DNA of 64,000 bases from Combretum micranthum. Taxonomy: Eukaryota > Streptophyta > Magnoliopsida > Myrtales > Combretaceae. The notes under the pieces are model-generated. The model had not been told where the DNA came from and did no database searches. It saw nothing but the letters and a program-made list of their open reading frames with translations. How positions within the stretch are numbered: position 1 is the first letter of the stretch; every line of letters begins with the position of its first letter. The position numbers and the translations under genes were made by a program. Of the stretch, positions 1 through 12,889 are shown in pieces. The stretch covers positions 248,001-312,000 of the forward strand of contig JAMXBD010001386.1 of NCBI GenBank assembly GCA_024138025.1. Direction: 5' to 3'.

Positions 1-50
1 CCTCTTTTTCTTCCACCTCCAAAGTGCAAACACCTCCACCATTACAACGC

Positions 51-70
51 TAACCCTAGCCGTAACCCTA
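51..70 (+). promoter_or_regulatory. Telo-box-like ACCCTA motifs before the CAF2-like start
   Basis: Two copies of AACCCTA lie at 52-58 and 64-70, just upstream of the proposed ATG at 78. Telo-box motifs (AAACCCTAA) are common in the 5' regions of plant genes of the translation machinery. The assignment rests only on motif and position; these may simply be 5' UTR. Confidence 0.3.
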
Positions 71-77
71 TCCAGCA

Positions 78-3000
78 ATGACAATCCTAGCACAAATCCC
101 AAATCCAGACCTCTTCTTCTCTCTCCCTCCAACAACCCCATCCACTCAAACACCCCCTAAATCCCTACCTTCCAAAACCCCAATCCCCATCCCGAAGTAC
201 CCACCCCCCAAAAAACGCCCCATAATCCTCCATCCACCACCCCTCCCAACCCAGCTTTCAGAATCCCCCACGCCAACACCAAGTACTACAAGCCCGTCAA
301 GCCAGGCCAAGTCATCTCCTCCCCTGATGACCGCGCCGTAGTCATAGGTGAATCCGGCATATCATATCTCCTACCTGGAGCTCCCTTTGAGTTCCAATTC
401 AGCTACTCTGAAGTTCCAAAGGAGAATCCTTTAGCTATTAGGGAGCCTGCATTCTTGCCTTTTGCGCCGCCGTCGATGCCCCGGCCTTGGACCGGGAAGG
501 GCCCTCTTAAAGGGAAGCAGAAAAAGGTGCCGCTTTTCGATTCGTTTAATCCACCGCCACCTGGGAAGAAAGGGGTGAAGTATGTGGAAATGCCGGGGCC
601 TTATTTGTTTGGTAAGTATCCGGAGGAAGGGCAGAGTAGGGAGGAGGTACTTGGAGAGCCTTTGAAGAAGTGGGAGATCAAGATGCTTGTTCATCCTCTT
701 ATCTGATAACCGCCAGATTAATCTTGGTTTGTGCTTTTTTTTTTCCTTTATTTGTTTTTGTAATTATTTTTACGGTATTATAACAGGAGGAGATTCAAAC
801 CTATCCATCCACTGGCACACTAGCCTCGGTGTCGCTAGACTAGAAGGTCTTGCCTGTTTTTGTAATCTTGTCTATTGTATAGCTAAAAGTTGCACCTTTG
901 GCAATGGCTATGATAAAAATATAGAAATATTTACCTGTCTTAAGCAGTAGAGTGGAAACAAGAACTACATAGCTGGATAAGCGGCTTTAAGCAATCACTG
1001 TTGCTAGTTTATACTTTTAATGAATTAAATTACCCTTGAAGTGATCAAAATTGGATAGCTGAAGCTGATTGAGAATGGTCATTTAAAGCAAAAGGAGAAC
1101 GTGCTTGAGAATCAAACATTAATAACCATTTGCAATGCTTTTTTATGATCATGATTGGCATGACAATACAAAATGACAAGGAAACAATATAAATTTTTAG
1201 GGAATACCTATCCTTGGTTGTCCGTTGTTGTTATAATTGAATTAGTTGTATACTGTGGTGCTGGGCATGTACCTTTAAGTAACTTATATATACATTGTAA
1301 AAATTGTTGATACTTGATCCAAATATTTGTTAGGCAGAGATGGATTGACGCATAATATGTTGGAGTTGATACATTGCCATTGGAAGAGAAGGCGGGTCTG
1401 TAAAGTTCGATGTAGGGGTGTCCCAACTGTTGACATGGATAACATTTGTCATCATCTAGAGGTACTAATATTTCCTTCTAAGTGTCCTTTTGTGGTGGTA
1501 TTGAACTGGATCTATTTGCTGTTGAAGCATGACCCTAGCTACATTTGTTTCAAGCCAGTAAATAATGCATGTAGATGCTTTCTAAAGATGTACACTTTCT
1601 CTGGCGGTTGGGTGAAGGGTTCCTTCTTTTTCTGGCCTATTAAATAAAAATGTGTTTGCTTTTTATTTTTCATTATTAGCCTACTGATGAACCTTGTGCG
1701 AACTTGGGGTTTCATAAAACTTTCTTCTCCCTTCATATGCTTTGATTGGGAGGTCAAGCCTATGGGAACTAACTTAGGCTATGTTTCTTTCCCCATTAGT
1801 TATGAAAATATGGTAAATAAAGGTTGAGCTTGATAACTTTCTTCTTATGACACAATGCTGCATAAATTTTGTTGATTTTGTTAGATGTAGATTCATAAAT
1901 AGCTTATCTAAAAGCTTAAGTCTACACTTGAATAATTCTTCTGCCCAAACACATATTGCTGCCAGAGAGACCAATTTGCTGGAGAATTTTCCTTGTTGAT
2001 TTCTGAACTACAAGTTTATTTATGCAGTTGGCTTTTCCTGTTTTACATATTGTATTAGTTTAACTCATCCTCATAACATCCCTTCTCTTGCTTAATGTGG
2101 GATGACTTACTATAATAGGAAAAGACTGGTGGAAAAATTATCCATAGAGTCGGTGGTGTAGTTTATCTTTTTCGAGGCAGAAACTACAATTACCGTACTC
2201 GCCCACAATATCCGGTAATGCTCTGGAAGCCAGCTGCTCCAGTTTATCGCAAACTTATCCAAGAAGCTCCAGAAGGACTCACTAAAACTGAGGCAGATGA
2301 GATGAGGAAGAAAGGAAAACACCTGATGTCAATTTGTAAATTAGGTAGATATTCTGCAATTCATTCTGGTGAATATGGGGGCTGCTCTTTACTTGAGAGA
2401 TGTATCTATTTCTACTGCATATTTCATGATCAATTATACTGATCTAATTAGAATGTATTTTCCCCATTCATTCTTACTAAAATGTGAAGGGGAGTATTGG
2501 TATGACATATCAGTATGTTAAACTAAACCCTTCCCTCAAAAAGAGAAGTTATTGCAACGGGAAGTTACATGATAACCTTTTTGCGATTTCAAATTATTTA
2601 AAAAAAAAAGGTTCATCTAATTTCATAACTAGTATTTACTTTTATTAAAAAAATAATTTTTAATTATATAATTATTGTGAGTAATAAAATTAGATAAAAA
2701 TATAAAAAATTTCATTGTCATTTTTTCAAAATGCAGACAATGAGGGACTTATAGTCTGGTTAATTATTTTGTTCTTTTTAAGGCACCTACTTGCAGCTAC
2801 ACCTACATTACTTCTAGTTGGCACTAGGTGCAGTAACTAGGGTTGGCTATATGGATTTCGCTTTGCCACATTTGCTAACAAGTCCTTTATTAATACCTGA
2901 ACATATCATATAATTTTGCACAAAGATGTTATCTAAAATAGTTTATTTTATATTATTAATTTGGCTTTTATTCATTATCGTTGCATATATGGTAAGTTTT

Positions 3001-6000
3001 TTATGGGATAGATTTATTTAACAAAAGAAAGAAAAAAGATAATTATTAATAAAATCTGTATCCAGCCCCACTATTTGGTTAACGTGTTGCATGTTTCTGG
3101 ATTCATGAGGATCTATGAGGCTTTTGACTCTTGAAATATCTTTGTTCAAAAGAAATTTGTCACCTTCAACTCTCATATATGGATGCTACATGCATCTCTA
3201 AAAGTTTATGTATTTTTCCCTTGTGCTGCAGCCAAAAATGGCATATATTTAACCCTTGTCAAAGATGTAAGGAATGCTTTTGAAGGAAGTTCCCTAGTGA
3301 AGGTTGACTGCAGAGGGATGCATGCGAGTGATTACAAAAAATTAGGTGCTAAGCTTAAGGTAGCTGTCTTAATCTCTCCATATAATTACTCCTTTTCTAC
3401 CTTAAACGATGGAAAGATTTCTTTGATCTTGCAAAGCTACATGCTTCATGACGAAGATAATATTCAAATTTTATTTGTCATGACATTCTATTTAATGGCA
3501 GTAAATTTATCCTCACAATCCCATAGTTAGCTGCTACAGTAAGCTGCATGCCTCTACCTGCAAAGTCTAAGACATGATATATACCATCAAAATTATGTAG
3601 AACCAGGGGAAGGCTTAACCTCTCTATCAGGTTGAATCATTTAGGAGAACTTGTAAAACAGTTCTGAACTGGAATTTCGTTCACTACAATCAATATTTTC
3701 ACTTCTACAAAACATTGGTGTCACTTTGTGGTTATTTTATTGTCTAGCTGCTGCCTGTTGTTTCCGCAGAAAACTAATAATTTTGAACTCTATTTCATCA
3801 TGCTTTTTATTTGTATGTGTAGTGTGTCTTGACCTTCATTTTCTGACTTTCTTGTCCTTTTCTTTGAGCAGGATTTGGTTCCCTGTGTACTACTCTCTTT
3901 TGATGATGAACAAATATTAATGTGGAGGGGACCAAATTGGAAATCCATGTACCCAGAACCCCGGCCTACTGGACTCCCTGTGACAAGAGGTGACACCTTG
4001 AGCTGCATTATTTTTAACGACTTCCATAAAACAACTCTCATTTTTCTTCCTAGATTTCAAGATATGCTAGAAAGTGAATGAGGCCATTCATGGAGTTTTT
4101 AAAGAGAGAAGTGGGTCCTTGAGGATCTGTTTCTATTTTTAATTTCTTGAAAAATAAATTGATTTTCCACAAAATCTTATTGTTTTCAATTTCAGACCTC
4201 ATATTGCACAAATTAAGAAACCTTGATTTGTGTCAACTGTGTTTCTTTAATTTTTGAGTGAATCCTTTTTGTATTTGATGGTTTTACCAATCTATTTATG
4301 AGACTAGTAAAAAGTTTGACAAAAAGTAGTTCAAATTTGAGCCCATGGTGCCCTTTCCCCTTTCTTCTTCTTTCTTCTTTTTCCTTCTCACTCTTCCTTT
4401 CCTTTCCCTTGCCATTTTGTTTTCTTTCTATTTCTATCTGCTTCTCTTTTTGATTCTCTTTCTTCTAATTAAGTACTCTCTCTAACCTGATAAACTTGCT
4501 TGAAAAACCTTGTTTGCTAATGATGGCTCTAATACGCATATGCTAAAAATATTTCAAAATATGTTTAATTTAACTAAATTGCAAATAAAATTAAATCTAG
4601 TTTACACTAAACTTATTTCTGCTCATGAAATAGTCGTTTTAAATTCAAATAGAGGACCATTTGAAACGCTAAACCTAATTTTGACTATTTTTCACCCTAA
4701 ATAATTTTTAAAAAATAGAATTGGACAGTTTAATGTTAAACAACTTTGCCCCTTTTTATTAAAATTACTTGAATTTAGTCAAATTGCATGTGTAGGCTCT
4801 ATCAATGCCCAGTGACTTGAAAAATGGTTTTTGACCTAAAATTTTTTTTTCCTCCCCAAATTTTTTTGGCTGTTTTACATTTTTTTTAATAAATTTTTTG
4901 TGTATCTATTTGTATTTTTCTCGCAAATTTGACTGGAAAATTGGATGGCAAAACTGATGTTTGTATCAACCTTCTCTGTTTCCTTCTCACCTCATCCTTT
5001 CTTGCACTCTGCCTGGATTTCTTGCTTAAAAGCCATTGAATTTTCGCTCAAATTTGTGAAATTTCCCTTGACCTGTGACTCTTTATTAAATTGCTGTGGG
5101 CAAAGGTTTGGGATCTAATAAGGGGCAATTAAGAAGAAATTGTTTATAGAGGTTTTGCCATTGTTTAGATTCATGCATTCTTAGGAATATGATGAACTCA
5201 GGCTAGGGTCAAGTGCTTGTTAATTGTTGAGATTTATACTTTCTGGGCAATATGGTGAAGTCAGGGTTAGGATCAAGTGCTTGTTGTTAATTTAGGTTCG
5301 TTCTTTCTTGGTAATACGGTGAAGCTAGGGTTAAGTTACTTAAACCTCATTTCCACACAAATGAGGCCGAAGATTCATTTCTGATCCATTGCCTCCCTTG
5401 ATCTGCTGTCACCAAGGGTTCCTCTGAGGCTAGGTATCCCATGTATCAATTATTACAAGAAACAGCTCTTTTCACGAAAAAGAAAACCTTAAGAAATGAT
5501 ATCTTACACACTGCATACTGTCATTAGATGACAAAAGCAGAGAATTCCAGTTTCCACTAAGTCCTCTACACTTTTTTCACGTTTTAAAGGTGTGATATGG
5601 ATGTAAATGTATTTCAAAGACAATGGGGAAGGTATAGTTTCTCTATATCTATGATTGTGTCTTTCTGGAGGTAAAATGTACCTTTTGAATTCGTTTGTTT
5701 TATGGGTACAAGTACAGTTTTGGTTTTAAACGTTTGGACCCATACCTCCAAGCCTTTTCAACTGATCATTTTTGGAAGCTTATGGGTCGATTCATTTTGC
5801 AGAAGTGTTTTTCTCTAGATATTGCACTTGACATGCTGTGTGTGCAAAATGTATTTAATCACCAGTTTTTGAATTAGGACTCATCTTAACTTTCAAAGGG
5901 TTTAGTACTCAATTAAATATTTGGTCATTTGGGACTAATACTTCTATACCCATATGCTAGCATGAATATATTTCCTGGCATCCATTTTGCTTGGTTTCTA

Positions 6001-6457
6001 GAAGTCTTCTTCCTTGCCTTTTGTCATGCTGCTTTTGTATAAATATTTATATTCCACATTCTTTTCAGGTGAAATTCCCAATGTCTACAAGAATGGTGGC
6101 AGTAAGTTGGCAGTTTCTAGTAAAGTGATGTCTCTGTGGAAACATGCAATAGAATCGAACAAGGCATTATTGCTTGACGAGATCAATCTAGGTCCTGATG
6201 ACCTTTTGACTAAAGTGGAGGGATTTGAGGGTATTTCAAAAGCCGAAGAACACTCCTATCAAGCATATATTGTGTCAAATGAGAATGCTACTGATAATAT
6301 CACCGACGCATATGAGGAGTATGATGAAGATGATATAAATGATGACTATGAAGACGAAATTAATCACAGTGATCCTTTAGAGGAACTAGACTCATCTGCT
6401 CCTCTAGGATCGTTGCCAGTGGACCGGTTAGCAAAGAATCTGTACCCAGAAAAGTAG
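78..6457 (+). CDS. CAF2: CRS2-associated factor 2-like, chloroplast group II intron splicing factor (exon 1 frame broken)
   Basis: CAF proteins join CRS2 in chloroplasts to splice group II introns through CRM RNA-binding domains (family knowledge). Exons by protein match and GT-AG ends: 78-726, 1334-1461, 2119-2344, 3232-3359, 3872-3989, 6069-6457; phases agree across all five introns. Landmarks seen: [75 protein letters not shown] and DEQILMWRG, covering two CRM domains, then a tail rich in D/E ending near [26 protein letters not shown] fits CAF2 better than CAF1. The start at 78 opens a proline-rich leader that could be a transit peptide. Exon 1 changes frame near 210-215 and again near 695-705. 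With both repaired the coding length is about 546 codons, close to the family. Intron 5 is long, about 2.1 kb. Identity is sure; whether it is functional is not. Confidence 0.9.
5163..5341 (+). repeat. Three imperfect tandem copies (about 60 bp) inside intron 5 of the CAF2-like gene
   Basis: Three successive units share the frame 'tt(a/c)tt..gg.aatat/acGgtgaa..(c)agggt(t)a..tcaagtgcttgtt', beginning near 5163, 5226 and 5291. They are diverged and noncoding. A pyrimidine-rich stretch of about 120 nt also lies upstream in the same intron near 4350-4470. Confidence 0.55.
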
Positions 6458-8443
6458 GAAAGGCTTTCAGATTTTAATCAAAGATGATAAGCCAAATGTA
6501 AATTTTTCTTACAAATTTGTTGTGGACATGCTAATAGACAATATATGTACCCGCCTGGTTGTAGCTTGTATATAACATGGGTAAGATCTCCGGAGTCTTT
6601 AGTGGGTAATCCAGCCCACTGATTGGATTATCTTTGCCCTTGCATTAAATGACTCCAATGGTTAGTTTTCTAAGCATAGTAGATATCTAGAACAAGTGCA
6701 CAAACCCATTTCTTCTTCGAATTGTCTGCACCATGCTTGTACACATCGAAAAGGAAAAGTTGCCGGTTCAATGCTGTGCCTTGACATCCAGATGTTAGTA
6801 TGATTTTGCAAGATTGGAAACACGTCAATTAGGTGCAAATTGGTCTTAAGTAATGATATTGATTATGTAATTGTTTTGTCTCATCAAAATGTAATGTGAA
6901 CCTTTCAGTTCAATGGTCTCAAATATTGCATATTTTTCTTCCCTTGAATTAAGTGTCCCTTCTTAATTAAGTATCCATGGTTGAAAAAACAACTTTCCAT
7001 TGAAGTTCAAAAGTCACTTAGTTAAGGTGAAGTGTTCCTTTAGACAAATTGCACAAAACTTAAGTGTTTTAAAAACTCAATTTCTTCTCTTCATTTGGCC
7101 TCATCAAAATGGCATATTGAGTACTAGATGGTGAGCAGAGAGAGGAGATTGAGTAGAAAAACTGGTAGGGTATCAACTTAAATCAAGATAGAGGTTGTAA
7201 TACAAAAGCAAAAGCATCTATAACCAACCAAACAACCTTCCATATCAGCCAACAAATAAGTAAATAAACCAAATAAAAACATCTATACCAGCTTATAAAG
7301 CAAACAATCTCCCTAACACCGTAAAACTTGAAAGTAGTCCAACCCCACATACCAACAGACAAATAAAGCACAACGTAAAAAGCATCAATAATAGTAAGAA
7401 TCAAAGGATAACTGGCAAAAGAATAAAATATAGCTAAATTAGAAGAACAAAAGTAGAAAAGTGCTACAAGGATCAGAAAAGTGCAAAAACATAAGAGACA
7501 CCACTAAGGGCATTACAACTAGAACAAAAGGAGTGGCCAACATCCAAGTTCAAACAAGAGTACTTGCTAAAAGTAAAGAGACAAAACAATCTAAGAGCAA
7601 CTAAGAGGCTGGATTATTGGTTAGAGGTGAACCACTAGGGTGAATGCTATATAAATAAAGAAGGGGTCAAGGTTAGAGCACATCTTGTTTTAAGTCTCAT
7701 ATATTTGATCAAGGCATTGGTGACCACTTGCCTAAACTCTCTATTAATAATCAACTTGAAAGTGGAAAAAAAAGGTACTTAAATGAGTAATGGAAGGGGT
7801 AAATGGGTCAACAAGGTAGTGATGCTCACCATCACTCTCAGTCTCCATTACATAATCTTTAAAATCATCATCATTACACCCATTATATATATCATTCTCT
7901 CCTAGTTCCTTAGTCCCATTCTCATCATCCTTTTCATAATACTTAATGATACCAACAATGGGAGAGAGAGGCTCATTTTGCTCATATCTACCTTAAGTTG
8001 CTTTCTCCTAGTCTCCTTTAATTAAATGATTTATCTTGTAGTGATAAGTTGACTATGGTGTAATAGACCTCAGTTTGGTCAATTTGTAACTTTCTTGAAG
8101 TTGTGGATCATAACATCCCAGAAATTGATCAACTCATCATTCAATAGACTATACTTGATCCCTAAGCCGGAAGGTGGTTTCACTATATCTACCAACCCTA
8201 GGAACATAGTTGTAACACATATTAGATTTCAAATATCTTCTTTTTGCTTTCAAAGCATCATTAGATTTCTAAATATCTTCCTAAGAACAAGCAACATCAT
8301 ACACTCTCTCATAGAATGTGTCACTATGATAGTCATTAAGCTACCAGTTTAGATGGAACATTTAGCAAACTACATGTATCTTCAAAAGTTATCTCAATTT
8401 CCTAACTATACACATAAGTCATAGCCTACTCCTAACTTCATCA
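6458..8443. other. 3' flank of the CAF2-like gene and unresolved intergenic DNA
   Basis: No intact gene is visible. The first few hundred bases are the likely 3' UTR and downstream flank. Minus-strand reading of about 7650-8440 gives broken acidic and hydrophilic pieces (for example YEKDDENGTKELGE and NREFRQVVTN) that faintly resemble the N-terminal part of Mutator-like transposases. The match is too weak to call. Confidence 0.4.
6690..6915 (+). repeat. Dispersed repeat, second copy near 49.43-50.45 kb
   Basis: The stretch contains 'gtcaattaggtgcaaatt', 'ttgttttgtctcatcaaa' and 'gtaatgtgaaccttt'. A diverged version lies at 50350-50445 ('gtcaattaagtgcaaatt', 'ttgttttgtttgatcaaa', 'gtaatatgaatcttt'). 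Upstream, 'ctgcaccatgcttg' also matches 'ccgcaccgtgcttg' at 49449-49462. The pair is either a dispersed repeat or an old duplication of gene flank. Confidence 0.5.
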
Positions 8444-8448
8444 CTAGG

Positions 8449-10160
8449 TGCTAGGTGGTTTACCTAGGAGATGGTAATTAAATAGACCGACTTTTAACAA
8501 TTTATCAATCTATGCACAAGATTCTTACTATGATCAACACGAAAAGGCAAGCGCACTTATCATTATAGTACAGAGTTGTATATAGATGCCGTATTACCTT
8601 GGGGAACTTGACAACTACTTTTACTTATCACTTTCCTATTATCTAGTTTAAGAAGGCAAGGGATTCAATTAACCAATCTATTTAAAAATACAACTATGCT
8701 AGAAGCATTTATAGCACGTTTGCAAAAATTAAGATTAATCTAAATCACAAATCACTTAGATCTTGTTTCGCCATTAGGTCTTATCATATAACTATATAAA
8801 ATCTCAATAAGTTTTGTATATATTTCTTAAACTACGATTCTCAAAGATATGCTAATGTGTTTTTCAATATCATCAACATCGAATCCTAAGTTTATTAATT
8901 GGAGTCTTTTTTAATTAATAGCAATTTAGAATTCATTAAGAACTGAAATTCATTAGATTAATTAATCAATTGCGAAGGATTTCATTACTTTATCTCTAAA
9001 GTTATGAGCAATTCTCATCAATTACCTAAATCTATTTATTAAAACTATTTCTCAATCAATTTTAATGACATCAAATATGAATTCATATCGCGTACTATAC
9101 AAATCAAGATCTAATCATCTCAAGCTATTAAACTCAAGAAATCCATACTAATTCAATTCAAGTACAACAAGTTATACGATTTTAACTAAATGATCCACAA
9201 GATCTAAGTTAGAACAATTACTTCTCCATATATTTAGCAACATAATTCAACAATGCAGAGAAGTAAATAATAAGATAAAGGCTATTAAACCATGATCCTT
9301 TGCAATTAGGAGTCAATGAAGTCCAATGAATAATCTCCTTGAATTTCCTCTTGAAAATTCTTGAAGATTAGCTATAAATTACAAAAGTAAAGGACAAAAT
9401 TTGCAAAATTCTACATAATATTCTCTATTTTCGAATCAAAAGTACTCTCTATGTGCTTAGGGTTTCATGAAAAGATAGTATTTATAGCACAAAGGACACT
9501 GACGTGATAAAAGGTACAAAATTAACGAAATTCACGTAAAACAGGTGAGACATACCCTACCATGCAGCCACACTTAGGGCCACATCTCCTAAACTTAAGT
9601 AAGGTTCATTTTTCATGTGGCCGCACCTTGTAACACGGCCTCATCTGTAAATGATTCTAACTACATGGGTCCATACTCTTAAACATGTGATTAATTGTGA
9701 GGTTCTCTTCAATTGGGATACTATGCTCGCATGGCCGCGTGGATAATGGTGTACTCAACTGTGGAGTGTAACTAAAGCATCACAAGCCCACACCAATGAC
9801 CATGCCATATCCTAGAGTAAATCACTTGAACTCAAGATACACCCCCCCATAAGACCGCTTTTATAACTGCTGCAACATTTCTGCCTTCATGTTCCACGTG
9901 TGCCCTCTCCTAGGACTGTGTAATCATTTGTGAACAAATCTTCTTTAACATGCCGTTAGGCATGGTTACGTCTTGCTCCTATTCTCCTTGTTTTGACAAT
10001 TTTTATTGATCCTTCGCTATTTTCTTTATTAGTTCAAGCTTTGTACTCCTAAGATCAACATATTACAACACTAAGTACCAAGTTTTTAGAATTATTGATA
10101 AAATAAATGCAAATTAAGATAAAATAATCCTTGGATAAATAGATTAATTTAATCTTATCA
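8449..10160 (-). mobile_element. Athila/Tat-type Ty3 solo LTR, target-site duplication CTAGG
   Basis: In minus orientation the LTR begins TGATAAGATT at 10160. The five bases after it, CTAGG (10161-10165), recur at 8444-8448 and again at 8451-8455, each followed by TG, so the left end is 8449 or 8456. The interior shares landmarks with LTRs near 18, 28 and 59.5 kb: 'gcaagcgcacttatc' near 8549, AT-rich middle, and a GC-richer part naming 'gccac/ggcc' motifs near 9550-9790. No internal element sequence is present, so it is a solo LTR. Confidence 0.65.
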
Positions 10161-10165
10161 CTAGG

Positions 10166-10849
10166 CTCTAACTAAACACAAATTTCCATACTAACCATGC
10201 CTATTTGTTTAGTTGCATAGTAAAAAGTACTTAATTACTTGTTCATTGACTACATTAGAAATGTTTATAGTAGCAAAAATGAAAGAGGAGAGAGAAAGTA
10301 ACCCTTTTAAATTCTTCAAAAATTGCAGATGGTAGTCAGATGGTAGATCTTCCAAGGAGATGATAGACATTTCCAAACAAAAAGAGTATCTAGATGCACA
10401 AACTCAACATTTTGACATCTATTAACATGAAGTCCATACAAAGAAGCTCATATAGCATAAACAAGTATGCAAAACATAGTTATCTATAAATGCTTCATGT
10501 TATGCTAAAACTGTGTGAGTTTTTGCCAAGTTGAGAGAATAAAAGAGCATTAAATTGCACTAACATGCACTTTATCTTAACCAAAATGATTTTCATACTA
10601 TGAGTATGTTTTGTTTGTCAAAAGGGATATGTTTGAGTGTAATTCAATATAAACTTCAATTTTGACGTATTTAAGCAATGAGAGACCATTTTAGCACAAA
10701 TGAGCTAAATTAAACACTATAATGCACAAAACACATCAAATGAACTCATTCCAGCATAAATCATATTCCAACAAGTTTCTTAAACCCAGAATTATGTTCT
10801 AGATGATATGATTTGAGAAAAAAATGGTTCATTTCACTTAAATTCACCA
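10166..10849. other. AT-rich noncoding stretch, probable 3' part of a Copia element
   Basis: No ORF or clear homology is visible. The stretch lies just beyond the C-terminal pol remnant of the minus-strand Copia element, where a 3' untranslated region and 3' LTR would be expected. I could not find the LTR ends. Confidence 0.35.
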
Positions 10850-11690
10850 TCTTAATTCCACGATATCTAGCACTCATCTTGCACAATCATGCCCAATTCT
10901 CTATGCAAAATACAAAACTAATCCTTGCTCAAGGGTTTTGCAAAAAATATCTGCAATTTGATTGTTAGTATCAACAAATAAGAAAATATCATTATTTAGA
11001 GCATGGTCCTAATGAAATGATATCTAATTTTGATATGTTTAATTCTTGAGTGTTGGATTGAGTTTTTGGTTAAATTTATGGCATTCATAGCCTTAGATTG
11101 AATTGGAACATGATAATATTTTAGATCATGGTCAACTAATGTTTGCTTCATCCATAAAACTTAGACACAATGACTACCAATAAACTCATATTCGGCTTGA
11201 GTTGCTTATATTGTTATTGAGTTTTGTTTCTTTAGGTATCTTGATGTCAATGAGTTTCTAAGAAAGTGCAAGTGCCACTCTTACTTTTTTTTTTTTTTTA
11301 TCAACTTTACATTTGGAAAAGTTAGCATCAAAGTGCCCAACAAAATTGAAAAAAATGTAAAATTTGGATACCATAAATCAATTTCAATATTGCCCGCAAA
11401 ATACTTCAAAAAACGTACCACATTTAATTGGGATTCTTTTAGGCAATATTGAAATCATGCACATAAGCATTACAGGAATATGATATCGAGTCTTAACTAC
11501 TTATCATGCCTCAATATAGCATTTCACATATGGGTTTACCACTTTCATCTTTATAAAGTTTTAAGTTTATGCTGATAGGTATAGTCTTAGGTTTGTAATT
11601 GTCCATTTTGAATCTTTCCAAAAGCTCTCTTGTACAATTTGATTTATTGATAAATATATCGTTATCGATTTATTTAAGGGATAATATCAC
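10850..11690 (-). pseudogene. Copia reverse transcriptase C-terminus and RNase H remnant
   Basis: Minus-strand reading across several frames and stops gives pieces typical of Ty1/Copia pol: ELLERFKMDNYKP near 11640, then AEYEFIGSHC, VLWMKQTLVDHDLKYYHVP and NSIQHSRIKHIKIRYHF towards 11000, ending near KPLSKD around 10930. The order matches the end of reverse transcriptase followed by RNase H. Many stop codons and frameshifts show an old, dead copy. It belongs with the gag and integrase remnants to the right; the middle of pol is missing. Confidence 0.8.
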
Positions 11691-11796
11691 AAATGGTACT
11701 TGAACTTTAGCAAAATATTCAATTAGATACCTAAACTTTGAAATTGATTAATTTAGTACATGAACTTTGGAATTGATAAATTTAGTACATGAACAT

Positions 11797-12885
11797 TGTT
11801 GGTTTCTCTCAATATTGATTTTGATGATAACAAAAAGGATTAAGTGATTATTAACAAATTCATTGAGTGTGCAGTGCTTAAGTATGATCAAAGTTTTATG
11901 AAAATGATTTACAAAAAGGATACAATTCAGAATATGTTTAAAAAAATTTTCAAAAACAAGTGAATACTCAGAAGGTTATTCAGAGGGTAATTTGCTACCT
12001 TACAAGACATTTATAATAGTCAGAAAGTAAATCAAAGAGTAAAACTTCTCTACGAGCACATCATACGAGTCTAGCGAACAGATTTTAAGAATTGGATTTT
12101 CTTTGATTCTTTATCGATTTGAAGACTCAACTCCAAAGTTGAATGTATTTGGGTAATATATTCAAATACGTTCCACAAAGTTGGTTCAAATATCCAAGGG
12201 GATTCAAGTTTTCAAGGATTTAAATTAATATTTTGACAGCAAAAATGAAGTTCATGATAGCATTATTCAAGTTCAAGTATGTTCAAGACATGTCCAAGAT
12301 TCGATATAAATCTATCATAAGGAGATTATCTGATATTTATACCAAGGACGTGTTTCTCAAAGGCGAAAGGAATTCAAATTTAATTGGATTATCAACAGCA
12401 ATATACGACGCTATTTCTATGGGATATTAATTCAAAGTATATCAAGAACAACATGATTAGATTTACAACGTTCATTCTTCAAGGATTATCCATAACAAGA
12501 TAATGATAACGACCAGTCTACTTATCTTCATCAAAGTTCAAAAAATCAGGAATAAATATCAACAGCAAAGCTTATCCAAGTTTTACCGTTGGAAGAAAGT
12601 TCAAAGCAGTTTATGTCCACAATATCATGATTTATTTTTTACCAAATTCGAGTCCTAGCCGTTAAAGAAAAACAAATAAATATTAGAAGCACAAGAGAGA
12701 TACAATATCAATTTTACATGAAAGAGAACAAGCACAAAAAAGCACACAAATTCCCAATTTACTTGAGCAAATTTTCTATCCTTTATATTGTCATTTATGT
12801 ACTGAAATTTGAGAGGATATTTTTATTTTTTTTCCTCAATTGGTATTAATTTCTTGTGAGAGATTGTTGAGGAGTGGGAGTGATA
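11797..12885 (+). mobile_element. Truncated Copia-type LTR, diverged relative of the 14.2-kb solo LTR
   Basis: It begins TGTTGGTTTCTC at 11797 and follows the 14223-16077 LTR for about 1.1 kb. Shared words include 'gatgataacaaaa', 'acaagacatttataatagtcag', 'ctcaac.ccaaagttgaatgtattt' and 'ggttcaaatatccaagg'. It stops near 12885 without the terminal CA or the last 600 bp of its relative, and integrase sequence of the Copia host begins at once. No target-site duplication was found. Confidence 0.7.
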
Positions 12886-12889
12886 TTTC

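Noticed and set aside
51..70. Interstitial telomere repeat
   Set aside because: Only two spaced ACCCTA words; better explained as telo-box-like promoter motifs.
8095..8352. 85-codon plus-strand ORF
   Set aside because: No domain; if anything the opposite strand has faint transposase-like pieces.
12233..12430. 65-codon ORF with ATG
   Set aside because: Lies within the truncated Copia-type LTR and has no homologue in the related LTR.
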